A program made the translations under genes and the position numbers. This document shows, piece after piece, positions 37,597 to 46,769 of a DNA stretch of 64,000 nucleotides (its first letter is position 1; every line of letters begins with the position of its first letter). The notes beneath the pieces were generated by a model, which saw only the letters and a program-made list of their open reading frames with translations, was not told the origin of the DNA and did not search any database. Source of the stretch: Tardiphaga robiniae (GTDB lineage: Bacteria > Pseudomonadota > Alphaproteobacteria > Rhizobiales > Xanthobacteraceae); contig NZ_JABMCJ010000074.1 of the NCBI RefSeq assembly GCF_013359755.1, positions 62,001 to 126,000 on the forward strand, read 5' to 3'.

Positions 37597-38370
37597 TTAG
37601 CCGAACAGCGCGTCGATATCGTCCTGCGAAGCGTGGCCGACGTCGCCGTCCAGCTTCGGGCCGTTGAGCAGCTTGTCGTCTTCGCTGCGGTCATCGACCT
37701 TGGCCGGCGCATGCGCCTTGATCTCATCGACGCCACCCCAGATGTCCATCATCGCAGTAATGCGGTTTTCGATGAACTTCATCGTGGTCATCACCTTGCT
37801 GATGCGCTGGCCGGTGAGGTCCTGGAAGTTACAGGCTTCGAAGATCGCGACGACGTTATCGCCGATCTCTTCCAGCATCTGCTTCTGCTGATCGGGTGAG
37901 GTCACCTTGCCGAGCGCTGTCGATGCATTATCGATGGCTTCGGCTGCGGCGAGAATCTGCTGCGTGGCTTCTTCAGTGCCGCCGACGACGGCGCCGAGCT
38001 CACCGTTGACCTTCGCCATTTCGTCGCCTTCGAAGCTCTTGCCGTGAAGAACTGCGATTTCCATCTTGGTACGGGTAATGGCGTCGTGGATCAGATCGAG
38101 TTCGATCTTCAGCTTTTCGCACTGCTCGATCTGAGCGCGGTAGGTTGCGAGCAGCGCCTGCGCTTCTGCGACCTGCTGATCGGCGGCGGCGCCGACCTGA
38201 TCTGTCACGGCGTTGCGGGCCGGCGCTCCCATCTGCGCGCGGATCGCGCGGAGCTCAGCCATGATTTCGCGATGCATTGGCATCGGCTCGCCGCTGCCCA
38301 CCACTTCATTGGGCATAGGTGCAGTACCGAAAACTTCTTCAATGCGAAATCGCTTGCGACGAACAGACAT
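37597..38370 (-). CDS. cheZ: CheZ-type chemotaxis phosphatase
   Basis: A 257-residue protein phosphatase that dephosphorylates CheY-P. The conserved four-helix-bundle core has the catalytic segment ACNFQDLTGQRISKVMTTMKFIENRI, with the Gln (FQDLTGQ) that acts in catalysis. The C-terminal tail ends SQDDIDALFG, the CheY-binding peptide typical of CheZ. Start ATG 38370 is preceded by GGGGGA. It stands alone, away from the other chemotaxis genes, a common arrangement in this class. Confidence 0.88.
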   Translation of the reverse strand: MSVRRKRFRIEEVFGTAPMPNEVVGSGEPMPMHREIMAELRAIRAQMGAPARNAVTDQVGAAADQQVAEAQALLATYRAQIEQCEKLKIELDLIHDAITRTKMEIAVLHGKSFEGDEMAKVNGELGAVVGGTEEATQQILAAAEAIDNASTALGKVTSPDQQKQMLEEIGDNVVAIFEACNFQDLTGQRISKVMTTMKFIENRITAMMDIWGGVDEIKAHAPAKVDDRSEDDKLLNGPKLDGDVGHASQDDIDALFG

Positions 38371-38667
38371 CAGGTCCCCCAACGTTCAATCAATCCCCCG
38401 TTCGTATACCCATGAGTTTAACGTGAAGTTCACGCGGGAACATCGCACCTATAGTCGAAATTTCTGTGAGAGAACTGTTAGTTAACCATGGGGCTTTCGC
38501 GTTCATTCAAAATAAACGCTACCAAATAGAACTGCGCCGTTTGACGACGTGGTGAATCCAAACGGCGATTGTGTTTACCAAACCGAGGCGATTTTAACCT
38601 TAAGTCGGAGTGTGCAAAGCGCTTCTCAGGTGAGAACGCGCACGACGAAACAGTGCAGAGTACGTCG

Positions 38668-39459
38668 ATGTTCAAAAAGTTCTCTCTCACGCTTCTTGCC
38701 AGCGCATCTTTCATCGCCGCTGGATCGCATCAGACGCTTGCGGTGGAAGCCGCGGCCCAATTCGCCGAGCCTCCGGTGGTCTATGCGCAGCAGCCGCAGC
38801 GCCCGATGCAGCGCGCGGCCTATGCCGAACGCTCGCGCATGGGCGGCGGTTTCATCGAGTTTCTGTTCAGCGACGGTCCGGCGCGGCAGGGCCAGCGTTA
38901 TCAGCAGCAGCCGGACTACTCTTACGAGCAGCGGCGTTCGCTGCTGCCGCCGATGGATCCGCAACAGCGTGTCTATCGGCAGGAGGAGACGGCAGATGCC
39001 GCGCGCCCAGCGCTCGATCCCAAATATCAGCCGCAGCTGGTCGAATATCAGGGCAGCGAAAGTGCGGGCACCATCGTCGTCGATACGCCGAACAAATTTC
39101 TGTTCCTGGTACAGGGTGGCGGCAAGGCAATGCGCTATGGCATCGGCGTCGGCCGGCCGGGCTTCGCCTGGTCCGGTGTGAAGACGATCACGGCGAAGAA
39201 GGAATGGCCGTCGTGGACGCCGCCAAAGGAAATGCTGGCGCGCCGTCCTGATCTGCCGCGTTACATGGAAGGCGGTCCGGAAAATCCGCTCGGTGCGCGT
39301 GCGATGTATCTCGGCTCGACCCTGTACCGTATTCACGGCTCCAACGAGCCATGGACGATCGGCACCAACGTTTCCTCAGGCTGCATCCGCATGCGCAACG
39401 AGGACGTCATCGATCTCTATGGCCGCGTCGGCGTCGGCGCCCGGGTGGTCGTGATCTGA
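38668..39459 (+). CDS. L,D-transpeptidase (YkuD domain)
   Basis: A 263-residue periplasmic enzyme that makes 3-3 peptidoglycan crosslinks or attaches proteins to peptidoglycan. The signal peptide (MFKKFSLTLLASASFIAAGS) is followed by a Gln/Pro/Arg-rich linker and the YkuD catalytic domain (about 125-263). The active site reads HGSNEPWTIGTNVSSGCIRMRNEDV, with the essential His, Gly-Cys and Arg. ATG 38668 begins the signal. It is divergent from cheZ, with about 300 bp between them that contains TTAACC half-sites resembling CtrA boxes. Confidence 0.92.
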   Translation: MFKKFSLTLLASASFIAAGSHQTLAVEAAAQFAEPPVVYAQQPQRPMQRAAYAERSRMGGGFIEFLFSDGPARQGQRYQQQPDYSYEQRRSLLPPMDPQQRVYRQEETADAARPALDPKYQPQLVEYQGSESAGTIVVDTPNKFLFLVQGGGKAMRYGIGVGRPGFAWSGVKTITAKKEWPSWTPPKEMLARRPDLPRYMEGGPENPLGARAMYLGSTLYRIHGSNEPWTIGTNVSSGCIRMRNEDVIDLYGRVGVGARVVVI

Positions 39460-39466
39460 TCTTACT

Positions 39467-39697
39467 TAACCTCTCCCCGCTGTGCGGGGAGAGGTCGGCG
39501 CGCAGCGCCGGGTGAGGGGCGGGGCATGCGCTCTCATCACGAAGGGACTGTCGAATCCCACCGTTACGCGGCCGGCCATCTTTTGCTGCTAAAATCCGAT
39601 CCGATAGTTGAGCGACCGAGGCTCATATCGCGCGATGCCCCTCACCCGTCCGGCTTCGCCGGCCGACCTCTCCCCGTAAAAAACGGGGAGAGGTTAA
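39467..39697. repeat. Inverted pair of dispersed repeats (AACCTCTCCCCG type)
   Basis: The outer arms TTAACCTCTCCCCG/CGGGGAGAGGTTAA enclose two units with GAGGTCGGC/GCCGACCTC and CGGGTGAGGGGC/GCCCCTCACCCG arms and a unique centre of about 100 bp. It lies between the L,D-transpeptidase gene and the convergent DUF2076 gene. No transposase is seen. Confidence 0.85.
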
Positions 39698-39715
39698 GGC
39701 TGCGTCGCCCGACAA

Positions 39716-40522
39716 TTATGCCAAATCGCTGTCGTCGGAATCCATGTCCATGGCGTCGTAATCGCCGTCGTCCTGGTCTTGATCTTGGTCCTGATCGGCA
39801 TCGGCCTGCGCCTGATCGAAGGATCCGGCGCGGGAGCCGCTGGACGAACCGATATCATTGACGCCGGCCTGATTGCCGAGGTTGCCGCCGGAGGAATCCG
39901 AACCGGAGCTCCATGGGCTCTTGCTCTCGCTGGCATTGGCGGCGTCACCGAAACCTTGCTGATGGCTGCCGCCCATCATCGAACGGATGCTGCCGAGCAA
40001 GAGTGACCCGCCGACCACGCCGGCTGCTGCCGCAGCCGCTGTACCCAGGAACGAACCGCCACCACCGGCTTGCGGTTGTTGCTGGCCGAACTGGCCCGGT
40101 CCCGGACCCTGGCCGTATCCGCCTTGACCATAGCCACCCTGTGGCTGGGGCTGGCCGATGACCTGCCCGGTGTTCCAGGCAGGACGGCTCGGCTCGGGCG
40201 GGCGAACGCTCGGCACGGAGCCGCGCGGCTGGTTCGGGTTCTGACCCTGACCGAACAGGGCGTCCCGCATCGAATCGAGGAAACCGCCCTGAGCAGCCTG
40301 TTCGGGGGCGCCGTTGCCTTCCAGTTGCTGGATGCGCTCATGGGCGCGCTTCAGCGCTTCGTCCTGCAGCAATACGGTCTGCACCAGCGCATAGACCGCA
40401 TTGGGTGCGCGGCGCTGGCCCTGCGCAATGGCGTCGAGCGCGTCTGGATCGCGTGGCGCGCCTTCGACCTTGCTGAGCCGGTCAAAGAGATCATCAACCA
40501 GTTGGCGTTCTTGCGGTGTCAT
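39716..40522 (-). CDS. DUF2076 domain protein with low-complexity tail
   Basis: A 268-residue protein of the DUF2076 family. The N-terminus MTPQERQLVDDLFDRLSKVEGAPRDPDALDAIAQGQRRAPNAVYALVQTVLLQDEALKRAHERIQQLE is diagnostic and probably a coiled coil. A Gln/Gly/Pro linker (GGYGQGGYGQGPGPGQFGQQQ), a possible membrane segment (FLGTAAAAAAGVVGGSLLLGSI) and a very acidic Asp-Gln tail (ADADQDQDQDQDDGDYDAMDMDSDDSDLA) follow. Family members are probably periplasmic or membrane-linked; no biochemical role is known. It is convergent with the L,D-transpeptidase gene. Confidence 0.88.
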   Translation of the reverse strand: MTPQERQLVDDLFDRLSKVEGAPRDPDALDAIAQGQRRAPNAVYALVQTVLLQDEALKRAHERIQQLEGNGAPEQAAQGGFLDSMRDALFGQGQNPNQPRGSVPSVRPPEPSRPAWNTGQVIGQPQPQGGYGQGGYGQGPGPGQFGQQQPQAGGGGSFLGTAAAAAAGVVGGSLLLGSIRSMMGGSHQQGFGDAANASESKSPWSSGSDSSGGNLGNQAGVNDIGSSSGSRAGSFDQAQADADQDQDQDQDDGDYDAMDMDSDDSDLA

Positions 40523-40658
40523 GGCGTCCTCTGTCTTCAAAGCGCGCTTGCTTTGCGCGCTGGAGATGTAGTGACGCTTTGTGTCGCAATAAGTGCCGCC
40601 GGGATTAAATTTAGTTATGCGACAAAACGACCGGCAGGCCTTGTCGTGCTTCCTCTTG

Positions 40659-41564
40659 TCATGCTTCCTGCGCGTAGCGCGCCAGATTGGCCTTCAGCAT
40701 GTCGAGAATCTGATCCCGTGCCGGATCGCGGGTCCCTCTGACCCAGGCTGCGGCGAGTGGCAGCCGGTTCATGGCCGACATGCCCAGCGGCACATAGCGA
40801 ACGCCGCGCGCGGGCATGCGGGACGTCCAGCGCGGCACGATCGCCAGTCCGATCTCGGCGGCAACGAGATTGACGATGGTCTGCTTCTCGTCGGCGATCT
40901 GAACCACATTGGCCTGCAGCCCGGATTCCGCAAACAGCTTCATCGTCAGGTCGTGACTATGCGGCCGCGACCGTCGCTCCGGCACGATTAGCGGCTCGTC
41001 GGCGATATCGGCGATCGTCAGATGCGTGCGCGACGCCAGCGGATGGCGCTCGGAGACAGCCACGACGGCTGTCTCGTGAAACAGAAACATGAATTCCAGC
41101 CGCTTGTCGGCACTCTCGGGCGGTCGGACGAAAGCGAGATCGAGCCGGCCCGACAGCAGGCGGGGCAGCAGCCGGATCGTCTTGTCCTCATCAAGCTTGA
41201 TGGCAAGGTCAGGGGCGCGTTCGCGAAGATCGTGAAGCAGCGCCGGCAGAAGCCCGGCGGCGGCGCTGTCGATTGCGCCGACCCGGATCGTGGCTGCACG
41301 GGCCCGCACGCGTGCGCGGAAGGACGACGCGATCTGATCCGCGCGGGCGAGCAGGTCGCGCGCCTGTTTCAGAAACTCGACGCCGTCATCGGTCAGGGCG
41401 ACGCTGCGCGTCGTGCGCGTCAGTAGGCGTGTGCCGAGATCGTCCTCGAGGAGGCGGATGTAGCGGCCGAGTGCGGACGGCATCATCTCGAGTCGCTGCG
41501 CCGCGCGGCCGAAATGCAGTTCGTCCGCCGCGGTTACAAAACAGCGCAACTGGTGCAGATCCAT
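40659..41564 (-). CDS. LysR-family regulator divergent from a D-malate/tartrate dehydrogenase
   Basis: A 301-residue LysR regulator. The N-terminal helix-turn-helix reads [58 protein letters not shown]. The effector-binding half is about residues 90-295. ATG 41564 follows GGAGG. It is divergent from the beta-decarboxylating dehydrogenase gene at 41700, with the candidate LysR box at 41605. The arrangement matches dmlR-dmlA of E. coli. It probably senses D-malate, tartrate or a related hydroxy acid; the effector is inference. Confidence 0.9.
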   Translation of the reverse strand: MDLHQLRCFVTAADELHFGRAAQRLEMMPSALGRYIRLLEDDLGTRLLTRTTRSVALTDDGVEFLKQARDLLARADQIASSFRARVRARAATIRVGAIDSAAAGLLPALLHDLRERAPDLAIKLDEDKTIRLLPRLLSGRLDLAFVRPPESADKRLEFMFLFHETAVVAVSERHPLASRTHLTIADIADEPLIVPERRSRPHSHDLTMKLFAESGLQANVVQIADEKQTIVNLVAAEIGLAIVPRWTSRMPARGVRYVPLGMSAMNRLPLAAAWVRGTRDPARDQILDMLKANLARYAQEA

Positions 41565-41604
41565 CAAGCCTCCCGATGGCGCCCTTCGGCCGCCTCGGGA
41601 GTTA

Positions 41605-41625
41605 TTATATCATTTATTTGTATAA
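41605..41625. promoter_or_regulatory. Candidate LysR box TTATA-N11-TATAA
   Basis: The divergent 135-bp region holds an AT-rich segment with TTATA and TATAA as inverted arms spaced by 11 bases. This is a T-N11-A motif as bound by LysR regulators, flanked by further AT-rich sequence unlike its GC-rich surroundings. Confidence 0.5.
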
Positions 41626-41699
41626 ACAACCGCGATTGAGCCCGGCGTAGCTCGCCTGCAGGGTAGGGAGAGCCAGTTCAACCCAGCAGAGACCTCACC

Positions 41700-42773
41700 A
41701 TGCGCGAATATTCCATCGCGGCCATCCCGGCCGACGGGATCGGTCCCGAAGTCATCGCCGCCGGCACCCGTGTGCTCGAAGCCCTGCAAAAGCGCGTCGG
41801 CGACGTGACTTTCAATGTCGAGACCTTCGACTGGGGCTCGGCCTATTACCGCAAGCACGGCGTCATGATGCCGGCAGACGGCCTGCCGAAGCTGAAGAAG
41901 TTCGACGCGATCTATTTCGGTGCGGTGGGGGCGCCCGATGTGCCCGATCACATCACGCTGTGGGGCCTGCGGCTGCCGATCTGCCAGGGCTTCGACCAAT
42001 ACGCCAATGTGCGCCCGACCAAGATCCTGCCCGGCATCACCTCGCCACTGCGCGGTGTCGAAACTGGCGATCTCGACTGGGTGATCGTGCGCGAGAATTC
42101 CGAAGGCGAATATGCCGGCTGCGGCGGCCGCGTGCATCGCGGGCTGCCGGAGGAAGTCGGTACCGAAGTCTCGGTGTTCACCCGGGTCGGCGTGGTCAGG
42201 ATCATGCGCTACGCGTTCAAGCTCGCGCAGTCACGTCCGCGCAAGCTGCTCACCGTCGTCACCAAGTCGAACGCGCAGCGCCACGGCATGGTGATGTGGG
42301 ACGAGATCGCCGACGAAGTGTCGAAGGACTTCCCTGACGTCACCTGGGACAAGATGCTGGTCGACGCCATGACCGTGCGTATGACGCTGAAGCCGCAGAG
42401 CCTCGACACCATCGTGGCCACCAATCTTCACGCCGACATTCTCTCCGACCTCGCCGGCGCACTGGCCGGTAGCCTCGGCGTGGCGCCAACAGCGAATATC
42501 GATCCTGAGCGCCGCTTCCCGTCGATGTTCGAGCCGATCCACGGCTCGGCCTTCGACATCACCGGCAAGGGCATCGCCAATCCTGTGGCCAGCTTCTGGA
42601 CCGCCGCGCAGATGCTCGATCATCTTGGCGAGCCGGATGCATCGGCGCGATTGATGCGTGCGGTGGAGAAGGTCTGCGAAGCGGGCATCATCACACCGGA
42701 TGTCGGTGGCAAGGCTACAACGAAAGAAGTGACCGACGCCGTGGTGGAGGCGATCCATAGTTCGAACGTCTGA
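41700..42773 (+). CDS. D-malate/tartrate dehydrogenase (decarboxylating), isopropylmalate DH family
   Basis: A 357-residue NAD-dependent beta-decarboxylating dehydrogenase, likely oxidising D-malate to pyruvate and CO2 or acting on tartrate. Motifs are IPADGIGPEVI (nucleotide-binding start), WGLRLPICQGFDQYANVRP, VIVRENSEGEYAG (substrate site with the Arg), TVVTKSNAQRHGM, VDAMTVRM and TNLHADILSDLAGALAG. FEPIHGSAFDITGKGIANPVA completes the NAD site. The WGLRL and FDQYANVRP segments are those of the TtuC/DmlA subfamily rather than LeuB. It is divergent from a LysR gene and followed by a TTT-type binding protein, suggesting uptake and breakdown of a hydroxy-dicarboxylate. Confidence 0.87.
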   Translation: MREYSIAAIPADGIGPEVIAAGTRVLEALQKRVGDVTFNVETFDWGSAYYRKHGVMMPADGLPKLKKFDAIYFGAVGAPDVPDHITLWGLRLPICQGFDQYANVRPTKILPGITSPLRGVETGDLDWVIVRENSEGEYAGCGGRVHRGLPEEVGTEVSVFTRVGVVRIMRYAFKLAQSRPRKLLTVVTKSNAQRHGMVMWDEIADEVSKDFPDVTWDKMLVDAMTVRMTLKPQSLDTIVATNLHADILSDLAGALAGSLGVAPTANIDPERRFPSMFEPIHGSAFDITGKGIANPVASFWTAAQMLDHLGEPDASARLMRAVEKVCEAGIITPDVGGKATTKEVTDAVVEAIHSSNV

Positions 42774-42782
42774 CGCGATTTC

Positions 42783-42811
42783 CGAACGCCCCGGCCTCAC
42801 CGGGGCGTTCG
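42783..42811 (+). terminator. Stem-loop between dehydrogenase and binding protein genes
   Basis: CGAACGCCCCGG and CCGGGGCGTTCG form a perfect 12-bp stem with a CCTCA loop, followed by CTTTC rather than a clean T-tract. It may be a weak terminator or mRNA stabiliser that sets different levels for the two genes. Confidence 0.6.
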
Positions 42812-42847
42812 CTTTCAATAATCAAAACAATATTCAGGGAGGATCTC

Positions 42848-43816
42848 ATGAAAGTCACAGCTACACTTGCGTTTGCGATTACGCTGGCAAGCTCCGCTGC
42901 CTTCGCACAGGGCTATCCCAACAGGCCAATCACCATGCTGGTGCCGTTCGCGGCCGGCGGTGCCACCGACACCGTCGCGCGCGTCACCGCTGCGACCATG
43001 TCGAAGATCCTCGGCCAGACCATCATCATCGAAAACGCCACAGGCGCCGGCGGCACCATCGCGGCGGCCCGCGCAGCCCGTGCCGAGCCGGACGGCTACA
43101 CGATCCTGATCCATCACATCGGCATTTCCACCGCGGCGACGCTGTATCGCAAACTGCCTTACGACACCAAGACCGCCTTCGCGCCGATCGGCCTCGTCAC
43201 CAATGCGCCGATGACCATCATCTCCAGGCCGAACCTGCCGCCGAACACGCTCGCCGAGCTGATCACCTATATCAAGGCCAACGGCGACAAGATGACCTTC
43301 GGCAATGCCGGCCTCGGCGCGGCCTCGCAGCTGTGCGGCCTGATGTTCATGAATGCCATCGACAAGCAGATCCTGTCGGTACCCTACAAGGGCAACGGCC
43401 CCGTCATGAACGACCTGATCGCCGGCCAGATCGATCTCACCTGTGACCAGACCACCAACACCACCGGCCCGATCGCAGCCAAGCTGGTGAAGAGCTACGC
43501 CATCACCACCAAGACACGCCTGTCGTCGATGCCGGATCTCCCCACGGCCGATGAGGCTGGGCTGAAAGGCTTCGAAGCTGGCGCCTGGCATGGCATCTAC
43601 GCGCCAAAGGGAACTCCTGACGATATCGTGCAGAAACTGGCGAAGGTGCTGCAGGATTCGTTGCGCGATCCCGAGCTGATCAAGCGCTTCAACGACATCA
43701 ACACCGATCCGGTGCCACAGGATCAGGCGACGCCGCAGGCATTGAAGAAGCAGCTCGATAGCGAAGTCGACCGCTGGGCGCCGATCATCAAGGCGAGCGG
43801 ACAGTTCGCGGATTAG
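42848..43816 (+). CDS. Tripartite tricarboxylate transporter (Bug/TctC) binding protein
   Basis: A 322-residue periplasmic receptor. It has a signal peptide (MKVTATLAFAITLASSAAFAQG) and the Bug-family features YPNRPITMLVPFAAGGATDTVARVTA, ENATGAGGTIAAARAARAEPDGYTIL, PYKGNGPVMNDLIAGQIDLTCDQ and DLPTADEAGLKGFEAGAWHGIYAPKGTP. The start follows GGGAGGATCTC. The integral-membrane partners TctA and TctB are not nearby, so it must pair with a permease elsewhere or act as a sensor. It is cotranscribed with, or close behind, the D-malate/tartrate dehydrogenase. Its end overlaps the convergent deacetylase gene by four bases. Confidence 0.9.
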   Translation: MKVTATLAFAITLASSAAFAQGYPNRPITMLVPFAAGGATDTVARVTAATMSKILGQTIIIENATGAGGTIAAARAARAEPDGYTILIHHIGISTAATLYRKLPYDTKTAFAPIGLVTNAPMTIISRPNLPPNTLAELITYIKANGDKMTFGNAGLGAASQLCGLMFMNAIDKQILSVPYKGNGPVMNDLIAGQIDLTCDQTTNTTGPIAAKLVKSYAITTKTRLSSMPDLPTADEAGLKGFEAGAWHGIYAPKGTPDDIVQKLAKVLQDSLRDPELIKRFNDINTDPVPQDQATPQALKKQLDSEVDRWAPIIKASGQFAD

Positions 43817-44658
43817 CGTGCGAGAGTGACGTTGTTTGCCGCCAGCAACTGCACGAAGGCATCGCTTGCCAGATACTGATATTCGCGTTCGCGCTGGTCG
43901 GTGAACGGGTCGAGGTCGATCAGGATCTCATCGACATGACCCGGGTGGCACATCACCAGTCCGCCATCCGGGAGGTCGTTGAGGAAACCGGCCATCAGCG
44001 CACTGAAGTCGGCTTGCTTGGTGAAGTCATAGGCGCCGGAGAATCCCGGATTGAACGTCACGCCGGCGCGCGTCGCACGTCGGCGGAACGTGGCGCTGAG
44101 GGTGTCGAGCAGAAGCGCCTTCGGATTATCGAGGCGTTGGCCTAACGGTAGCACGCGGCCGGATTGCCGGACCCAAGCCTTCGGCGCATTTTTCCTCACC
44201 GCAGCGAGGAGCGCATCGCGCACCTGCGGGAAGGTCTGTACGTGCTGGTGCCCGTCGACATAGTCGGGGGCGCGCCCGAACAGGGCCACAAACTTCGCGA
44301 TCTGCGTCGTCAGCTCGGTTTCGATCGCCTCGCGATCCAGCTTCCGCATCAGGCTGAAGCGCAGCATCTTGCCAAGCGGCAGGAACAGCTCGTCGAGCAG
44401 CGGCCGGTAGTGCATCGTCAGCGGATGAAACGGGGCGGTCAGCGTCGCGTGTAGCCCGATCTCGCAGTTCGGGTTCTTGGCGACGGCGTCCTGCAACGCA
44501 CTCACGTCATCGCGCGAAATCGCAGGTCCGACCACCATCACGGAGGTGGCGTTGAGGCGTCCAAGCGCAATGAGTTCGCGGATGCCCTGATTGACGCCGG
44601 GGCTGATGCCATAATCGTCGGCGCAGAGCGTGATGCGGCGCAGGGCTGCGCCGGTCAT
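43813..44658 (-). CDS. YdjC-fold (ChbG/HpnK/NaxD-like) carbohydrate deacetylase
   Basis: A 281-residue metal-dependent deacetylase. The motifs are LCADDYGISPGVNQGIRELI (metal-binding Asp pair), IGLHATLTAPF (His ligand), PDYVDGHQHVQTFPQVRDAL and MCHPGHVD near the C-terminus. The family removes acetyl groups from GlcNAc oligomers (ChbG), hopanoid glucosamine precursors (HpnK) or undecaprenyl-phosphate-GalNAc (NaxD). It starts inside the stop of the GT2 gene (4-base overlap), so the glycosyltransferase product is the likely substrate source. The minus-strand pair stands apart from other polysaccharide genes. Confidence 0.88.
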   Translation of the reverse strand: MTGAALRRITLCADDYGISPGVNQGIRELIALGRLNATSVMVVGPAISRDDVSALQDAVAKNPNCEIGLHATLTAPFHPLTMHYRPLLDELFLPLGKMLRFSLMRKLDREAIETELTTQIAKFVALFGRAPDYVDGHQHVQTFPQVRDALLAAVRKNAPKAWVRQSGRVLPLGQRLDNPKALLLDTLSATFRRRATRAGVTFNPGFSGAYDFTKQADFSALMAGFLNDLPDGGLVMCHPGHVDEILIDLDPFTDQREREYQYLASDAFVQLLAANNVTLAR

Positions 44659-45701
44659 TCGGCAGCGGTCCGGTCGGTGGTTTGCGTCACACTATCGGGG
44701 GTGTTGCGCTTCACGCTGTGCTCGGCGACGAAATAGATCGGCCGCGCCTTCAGTTCAGACAGGATCTTGCCGATATATTCGCCGAGCACGCCAATCATGA
44801 TCAGCTGCACGCCGCCGAGGGTCATCAGGCCGACGACCAGCGATGGATAGCCCGGGACAGACTTGCCGGAGACCCATGTCTCCCACAGGATCGACAGACC
44901 GAACAGGAACGCGCCGAAGGCGAGCAGCAGACCGAGCAGGCTGGCGAAACGCAAAGGCGCCACCGAGAACGAGGTCAGTCCTTCGATCGACAGGCCGATC
45001 AACTGCTTCGGATTGAACGATGTCACGCCATGTTCGCGCGCCGCCGGCTCGTAGTCGACGCGGAGCTGGCGGAAGCCGATCCAGGTCGCCAGTCCCTTGA
45101 AGAACCGGTTGCGCTCCGGCAGCTGCCGCAGCGCCGCTGCGGCGCGCGGTGACAGCAAACGGAAGTCGCCGGCGTCTTCCGGGATCTTCTGCCGCGCGCC
45201 CCAGTTGATCAGCGCATAGAAGCCGCGCACGGCCTGGCGGCGCAGGAAGGATTCGTTGTCGCGATGGGCTTTAGCGGTATAGACGACGTCATAACCTTCG
45301 ACGATCCAGTGCCGCACCAGCTGTTCGACCAGTGACGGCGGATGTTGGCCGTCGCCATCCATGAACAGAACCGCGCCCTTGGTGACATGGTCGAGCCCTG
45401 CCATCAGCGCGGCTTCCTTGCCGAAATTGCGCGACAGTGACACGACCTGAACGTCGAGCGACGTGGCTTGCAGGCTGCGCGCAACCGCCAGCGTGCCATC
45501 GGCGCTGCCGTCATCGATATAGACGACTTCGCAGGCGAGGCCGTGGCGTTCTTTCAGTGTCGTCGCAAGCGTCGCCAGCCGCTCATGAAACAGAGCAAGG
45601 CCGGGCGCCTCGTTGTAAACAGGCACAACGATCGACAGGCCTTGTGCCGCGGCGGTCGCGGCATCGGTCGACAGGCTCGATACGTCGCTGCCCAGCATCA
45701 T
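44655..45701 (-). CDS. GT2 polyprenyl-phosphate glycosyltransferase (DPM1/ArnC/GtrB/FlmF2-like)
   Basis: A 348-residue inverting glycosyltransferase that should load a sugar onto a polyprenyl-phosphate carrier on the cytoplasmic side. The GT-A domain has SIVVPVYNEAPGLALFHERL, VVYIDDGSADGTL, SRNFGKEAALMAGLDHV and LFMDGDGQHPPSLVEQLV (metal-binding DxD). Two C-terminal membrane helices (about 255-280 and 290-315) end in GEYIGKILSELKARPIYFV, typical of GtrB/ArnC. It is translationally coupled to the downstream YdjC-type deacetylase. By analogy with FlmF2-NaxD it may make a polyprenyl-P-HexNAc that is then deacetylated for lipid A decoration; this is inference. Confidence 0.88.
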   Translation of the reverse strand: MMLGSDVSSLSTDAATAAAQGLSIVVPVYNEAPGLALFHERLATLATTLKERHGLACEVVYIDDGSADGTLAVARSLQATSLDVQVVSLSRNFGKEAALMAGLDHVTKGAVLFMDGDGQHPPSLVEQLVRHWIVEGYDVVYTAKAHRDNESFLRRQAVRGFYALINWGARQKIPEDAGDFRLLSPRAAAALRQLPERNRFFKGLATWIGFRQLRVDYEPAAREHGVTSFNPKQLIGLSIEGLTSFSVAPLRFASLLGLLLAFGAFLFGLSILWETWVSGKSVPGYPSLVVGLMTLGGVQLIMIGVLGEYIGKILSELKARPIYFVAEHSVKRNTPDSVTQTTDRTAAE

Positions 45702-45791
45702 CGATCAGATTCCGATATCCAAAATACGCTCATGAATCATATGGTAATCAGCCGGTGCGTCCGCCAGCAAGGCGAAACGCCGCGCTGCGCG

Positions 45792-46769
45792 TTACTGCCG
45801 CAAGAACGCCTCAAGTTTGGCGAACAGCGGATTCTCGCGATCCATCACATAGTCGAGCGAGGCGACCGAGACGGTATCTGCGCCGTTGGCACGCAGGAAG
45901 CTGCTCAGCGCGTAAAGCTGCGCCGGCGGGCAGTGCAGGGTGATCATGCCCGACGAGGTCGGGCCGCCGAACGGCGACACCACGCCGAAACGGTTGTGGG
46001 CCTCGGTGAGGAGCGCCTGATTGCAGCCGGCGAAGCGGGTGCGCACTTCCTTGTATTTGCTGGCGCGGGCGCGCGCGGCAATGTGGTCGAGAATGATGCG
46101 CGCAGTTTCCAAGGACTGCGCCGACCAATCGGCGGCGCGCGAGGCGACGAGATTGGCCTGGCTGCGCAGGATGACGCCGTCATCGAGCACCTTGAGGCCG
46201 TTGGCGACGAGGGTCGCGCCGGTGGTGGTGATGTCGACGATCAGTTCGGCGGTGCCGGTGGCCGGTGCGCCTTCGGTGGCGCCGGCGCTTTCGACGATGC
46301 GATAGTCGACCACGCCATGGGACGCGAAGAAGTTGCGCGTCAGGTTGATATACTTCGTGGCGACGCGCATGCGGCGATTGTGCTGCGCGCGGAAGCCGGT
46401 GGTGACGTCATCGAGATCGGCCATGGTGCGGACATCGATCCAGGCCTGCGGCACCGCGACCACCACATTGGCGCTGCCGAAGCCGAGGCCTTCGATCAAA
46501 GCGACCTTCTTGTCGGCGTCGGGGATGCTCTCGCGCAGCAGATCTTCGCCGGTGATGCCGAGATGCACGGAGCCGCGCGCCAGGTTCGAGGCGATCTCGC
46601 TGGCCGAGAGATAGGCGATTTCGACATTGTCGAAGCCGGCAATGGTGCCGCGGTAATCGCGCACGCCGCCCGGCTTCGCCAGCGTCAGACCGGCGCGGGT
46701 GAAGAAGGCTTCGGCGTTTTCCTGCAGGCGTCCCTTGGAGGGAACGGCAAGGACGAATGGTGCGGTCAT
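45792..46769 (-). CDS. hisG: ATP phosphoribosyltransferase HisG
   Basis: HisG catalyses the first step of histidine synthesis, ATP plus PRPP to phosphoribosyl-ATP. The 325-residue product begins [22 protein letters not shown] and has [15 protein letters not shown] and a PRPP-site segment [27 protein letters not shown]. After residue ~230 it continues with a ~90-residue C-terminal domain ([18 protein letters not shown] ... [35 protein letters not shown]) that resembles the regulatory domain of long-form HisG. Yet a hisZ gene overlaps its start by four bases, an arrangement normally linked to short-form HisG. Confidence 0.94.
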   Translation of the reverse strand: MTAPFVLAVPSKGRLQENAEAFFTRAGLTLAKPGGVRDYRGTIAGFDNVEIAYLSASEIASNLARGSVHLGITGEDLLRESIPDADKKVALIEGLGFGSANVVVAVPQAWIDVRTMADLDDVTTGFRAQHNRRMRVATKYINLTRNFFASHGVVDYRIVESAGATEGAPATGTAELIVDITTTGATLVANGLKVLDDGVILRSQANLVASRAADWSAQSLETARIILDHIAARARASKYKEVRTRFAGCNQALLTEAHNRFGVVSPFGGPTSSGMITLHCPPAQLYALSSFLRANGADTVSVASLDYVMDRENPLFAKLEAFLRQ

